From: Nyssa sinensis
Taxonomy: Eukaryota > Streptophyta > Magnoliopsida > Cornales > Nyssaceae
NCBI GenBank assembly: GCA_008638375.1
Contig: CM018052.1
Span: forward strand, 16,743,950 to 16,807,949
Length of the DNA: 64,000 nucleotides
Direction of reading: 5' to 3'
The translations under genes and the position numbers were made by a program. The notes under the pieces were generated by a model, which was not told where the DNA came from, made no database searches, and was given only the letters and a program-made list of their open reading frames with translations. Positions 61,459 to 64,000 of this stretch are shown piece after piece (positions within the stretch are counted from its first letter, which is position 1; each line of letters opens with the position of its first letter).

Positions 61459-62649
61459 TCAGAAGGAGTTCATCTCAAGACAATAGGTTCTCCTTTTCAC
61501 CAGCATCTTCGCTGCTGTCCCATATGGTTCTTCAAAAGCAGATGAAACCGAAGACCCATCAGCCACGTCCTTCTTCACCGCAGCCTGCTCGCTTGGCCGG
61601 ATCGCAACCAATGTTGCCCCCTTCAGCACAGTCCCATCGGGCAATTCCAAGTATGGCGCATACCACAATCTCATGTTGAGAGCCGGCACAAGGGTCCGCT
61701 TCGATGCGGATGAAGCAGACAATGGCTTCACCCTCAACTCCTCCAGTTGGTCCCTATTCATACGTAGAACCCCCTGCCCATCAGCATCAGTCAAAACCAA
61801 GCTATCCAAAGTCTTATGCTCTGCAATTATCGGTTGAAGCAAGTAATGCCTCGCCGACGCAGCAATCAGCGAACTGATCGTCCACACAACACGCAATTTG
61901 AGGCCCCCATTCGTGTAAAACGACTCAGGTATACTCCCATTATCATCTCCACTGCCACCAGTATTACTGTTACCGCAAAACCCATCGCCATTATTATCTT
62001 GAGAAAACAAATACTTAGTGGGTCCAGGGTTGATCACCAACGACGCCCCGAGTATCACGCAATTATCGAGTGTGGATCCAAAATCGGCCCTCCACTTCAA
62101 TAAGACACCCTCATCAATACCCAATTCACCGCTGGGAAGCTCGATTCGTAGAAAACGAATCTCATTGAAATTTTTCAAAACTTGGGTCGGCGAATGGTGC
62201 GTCACCCCACCTTGGTCAAGATCGTCATCGTCGCCACCTGCTGCTCCGCTACCAACTGCAAGCGAGGAAGAAGACGAGTTGGATCTTTTCGGGCCCAAGA
62301 ATTGGCCCAGGGCTTGAAGGGGTTTCACAATTCCACCGAACACAAGCCGAAAGAGATTCGAGAACGCACCGCGCGATTTATCGGGGGATCCGGCTGCGGA
62401 AGAGGCATCGTCATCGGAGATGACGCAGTCGACGCGAACAACGACGTTCTCGACCTGAGGAACTAAACTGTGAAACCGCCGCGAAACGACGCAGCAACGA
62501 CCGAGGGCTTTGACGTCGCCGATCTTGTTGAAAACAAGGAGGAGCAGAGAATCGGGCAATCGATCAAAATGATCGATGCTAGAGGCGGGAGTGTACGTAT
62601 AGGGCTCGGGATAGATTTTGGTAGCCAGATCTGGGCGAAGGGACGACAT
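61459..62649 (-). CDS. F-box protein, AUF1/AUF2-like
   Basis: F-box proteins are the substrate-recognition part of SCF ubiquitin ligases; the AUF group is auxin-induced and acts in root responses in Arabidopsis. It has 396 residues in a single coding exon. The F-box is at about residues 28-67 (FDRLPDSLLLLVFNKIGDVKALGRC, VSRRFHSLVPQV, here split). The rest has the family's signature blocks: SPTQVLKNFNEIRFLRIELP, GVLLKWRADFGSTLDNCVIL, SFYTNGGLKLRVVWTISSLI, HYLLQPIIAEHKTLDSLVLT, YAPYLELPDG. A Ser- and Asp-rich insert (about 123-145) and an Asn/Gly-rich one (about 217-238) set it apart and may explain its larger size. The start at 62649 fits the family's beginning. The stop is TGA, soon followed by CTAAG and GTGATTT, a possible 3' UTR intron donor. 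Confidence 0.92.
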   Translation of the reverse strand: MSSLRPDLATKIYPEPYTYTPASSIDHFDRLPDSLLLLVFNKIGDVKALGRCCVVSRRFHSLVPQVENVVVRVDCVISDDDASSAAGSPDKSRGAFSNLFRLVFGGIVKPLQALGQFLGPKRSNSSSSSLAVGSGAAGGDDDDLDQGGVTHHSPTQVLKNFNEIRFLRIELPSGELGIDEGVLLKWRADFGSTLDNCVILGASLVINPGPTKYLFSQDNNGDGFCGNSNTGGSGDDNGSIPESFYTNGGLKLRVVWTISSLIAASARHYLLQPIIAEHKTLDSLVLTDADGQGVLRMNRDQLEELRVKPLSASSASKRTLVPALNMRLWYAPYLELPDGTVLKGATLVAIRPSEQAAVKKDVADGSSVSSAFEEPYGTAAKMLVKRRTYCLEMNSF

Positions 62650-62654
62650 CGCCA

Positions 62655-62656
62655 GA

Positions 62657-62716
<60 letters not shown>

Positions 62717-62726
62717 AGAGAGAGAG
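62655..62726 (-). repeat. TA/GA microsatellites in the F-box gene leader
   Basis: Read toward the gene, a CT-rich run is followed by a TA run that ends within about ten bases of the start codon. They lie in the presumed 5' UTR. Confidence 0.9.
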
Positions 62727-63049
62727 GATGAGAGAGAAGGGGATCTGAGAGAGAAGAAATTTCAGATCAAGTTGGCTATGCGGCAGTGAGAAAAGGCTAA
62801 TATGGGATCGAGTATCATGGAAAATCCAATTGGATGTTACGGAGACCGAAGGGATTGGTTAGGTCTGTGATTTGGGGTTAGATCTGAAGAGAGGTGAAGC
62901 ATCGGTTTAGAGCGAAAGAGAACGAGAGAGAGGGACATCTAACCCCAATCTTGAAAAGGAAAAATGGGGATGTGACGCTACAGAAAAAGCAGTGACATTC
63001 AGAGCAAGAAACAAAGAAGATATTACGCGTAGGGGATGAAGCGTGCGTT

Positions 63050-63052
<3 letters not shown>

Positions 63053-63108
<56 letters not shown>
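63053..63108 (+). repeat. GT/GA compound microsatellite upstream of the F-box gene
   Basis: About 14 GT units followed by about 13 GA units, in the promoter or distal leader. Confidence 0.92.
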
Positions 63109-63113
<5 letters not shown>

Positions 63114-63279
63114 GGGCATAGACGGAGACTCTTGGGATGTTTGGAAGACCGTTATGGTTGGATTAGATAAATATTATATATAATTTATTTTAATAAATGC
63201 TAGTATTAAAATTATTTTATTGTATTGAAATAAAAATATAATATAATTGTTATATTATAAAGTGACAAATCAGTCACCG

Positions 63280-63829
63280 TGTAGCATGTGTACATCCAGA
63301 ATATTCAAAACTCACTCATTCAGAATAGGTTTTTACGTAGACTCCAGAGCCTCCTTGCTCGGAGTTCCCTAGGGCCTCCGATCTCATCTACAGAACAGAA
63401 GGAACCAAGCACTCGCATGAGAGGGTTCAGAGCTAATCACTGCTTCAAGTACGTTACTGACCTAAGGGAAAGGAAACAGTGCGTGGCAAAGAAAATGCCA
63501 TTCCTAGATATCATTCACTTCCTATTCTCACGGAGCACAGTGATCGACATGATAACTGCTATTATCATATAACAATCAAATCCTTACTATTGCGACTCTA
63601 AATTTTACTCAAATTGGAAAGATCTACAGCCTATAAATTGGATCTTAAGATGCGTTTTTGAATTATAATCATTCAATTTACTTTCAATTGCAGCCTTTTC
63701 TTTTAGATTTTGCCGACTTTATCATCGGAGCGGCTACCACCGGAGCCAACCCGGTCACCCTCTGATCATATTCTGTGAGTGTTTAACAGACGACAAAGAA
63801 CGGAACCCCACTTATCAGAAAGTGCAACA
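63280..63829 (+). mobile_element. 5' LTR of a Ty3/gypsy element (Tat/Athila-like)
   Basis: Begins TGTAGCATGTG and ends AAGTGCAACA, about 550 bp. It is followed at once by TCAGTTTGGCGCCGTTTGTG, the leader sequence typical of Tat/Ogre-type gypsy elements in plants. Boundaries are set from the TG...CA ends and from the leader; a target duplication cannot be tested because the element runs off the window. Confidence 0.72.
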
Positions 63830-63833
63830 TCAG

Positions 63834-63852
63834 TTTGGCGCCGTTTGTGGGA
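63834..63852 (+). other. Primer-binding region of the gypsy element
   Basis: TTTGGCGCCGTTTGTGGGA lies four bases after the LTR end. The GGCGCCGT core is shared by non-chromovirus gypsy elements of plants. Which tRNA primes it was not determined. Confidence 0.65.
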
Positions 63853-63919
63853 ACGAAGAATTGTTTCTTGCTAAGTTTTTTCTCCAACGATAGCTTTTTG
63901 TCTTTTTCGCTAAAGGACC

Positions 63920-64000
63920 ATGGCTCCCAATCATTAGTTGAGGAAGAAATCTCAAAACCCCCGAAACCAGCCTCCGGTCGAGAGAGGAAGAGGGCAAACA
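63920..64000 (+). pseudogene. Gag start of the gypsy element, early stop
   Basis: ATG at 63920 reads MAPNH and then TAG at 63935. The frame after it is basic and Pro/Gln/Arg-rich (LRKKSQNPRNQPPVERGRGQ), as gag N-termini of this group often are. The early stop suggests this copy is dead, or that translation begins elsewhere. Confidence 0.5.

Noticed and set aside
61816..62748. Plus-strand frames over the F-box gene
   Set aside because: Antisense shadows of a clear coding gene.

Overview
The window looks like nuclear DNA of a flowering plant, most likely a eudicot. The background is AT-rich and non-coding, with long microsatellites and nested plant retrotransposons and DNA transposons. Only two conventional host genes are recognisable: a TCP transcription factor of the TCP2/TCP24 type (38260-39639, +) and an F-box protein of the AUF1/AUF2 type (61459-62649, -). 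There are no bacterial-style operons, CRISPR arrays or RNA genes that I can support.

Layout. (1) 1-5677: the right-hand part of a CACTA-type DNA transposon on the minus strand. It carries a B3-domain (REM-type) gene fragment and a tandem array with an exact 161-bp period, and it is inserted in a Ty3/gypsy chromovirus polyprotein. (2) 5678-9742: the downstream part of that chromovirus (integrase end, chromodomain, polypurine tract) and a 3.2-kb 3' LTR. (3) 9743-12757: old retroelement debris, including a copia-like gag relic. (4) 12758-17054: a complete non-autonomous CACTA element with a CTA target duplication, carrying a second B3 gene copy and a second 161-bp array, in the opposite orientation to copy one. 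(5) 17055-19194: relic sequence and tandem duplications. (6) 19195-35893: two long related LTRs in direct orientation (A 19195-about 23620; B 28851-35893). A solo LTR lies between them (23979-27213, TSD TAGAA) and another is nested inside B (29478-32292, TSD CACAC). (7) 35894-41000: the TCP gene with its leader and 3' region. (8) 41212-48340: a small inverted-repeat element, a plus-strand LINE 3' fragment and a long, degraded minus-strand L1-type LINE, tail to tail. (9) 48400-61440: mostly anonymous sequence with degenerate repeats, microsatellites and a copia relic whose LTR-like arms are inverted. (10) 61459-64000: the F-box gene, then a 5' LTR, primer-binding region and gag start of another gypsy element.

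The most interesting system is the pair of B3-carrying CACTA elements. Each has CACTACA termini, subterminal palindromes built on the motif TTAGCGACGCAC, a B3 gene with the same splice sites, and a downstream 161-bp array. The complete copy contains what looks like a whole transcription unit: a leader exon with a GTAAG donor, two B3 exons, an array-bearing intron and a terminal exon. It has no transposase. The left copy keeps an open B3 frame, while the right copy has an in-frame stop. This suggests a transposon family that has spread a plant-specific DNA-binding domain and a satellite monomer together.

The two host genes sit in small islands bounded by retroelements. The TCP gene has at most about 2.4 kb of non-LTR sequence upstream of its ATG, a recognisable miR319 target site, and an out-of-frame upstream ATG that overlaps its start. 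The F-box gene has compound microsatellites in its leader and an LTR about 630 bp upstream of its ATG.
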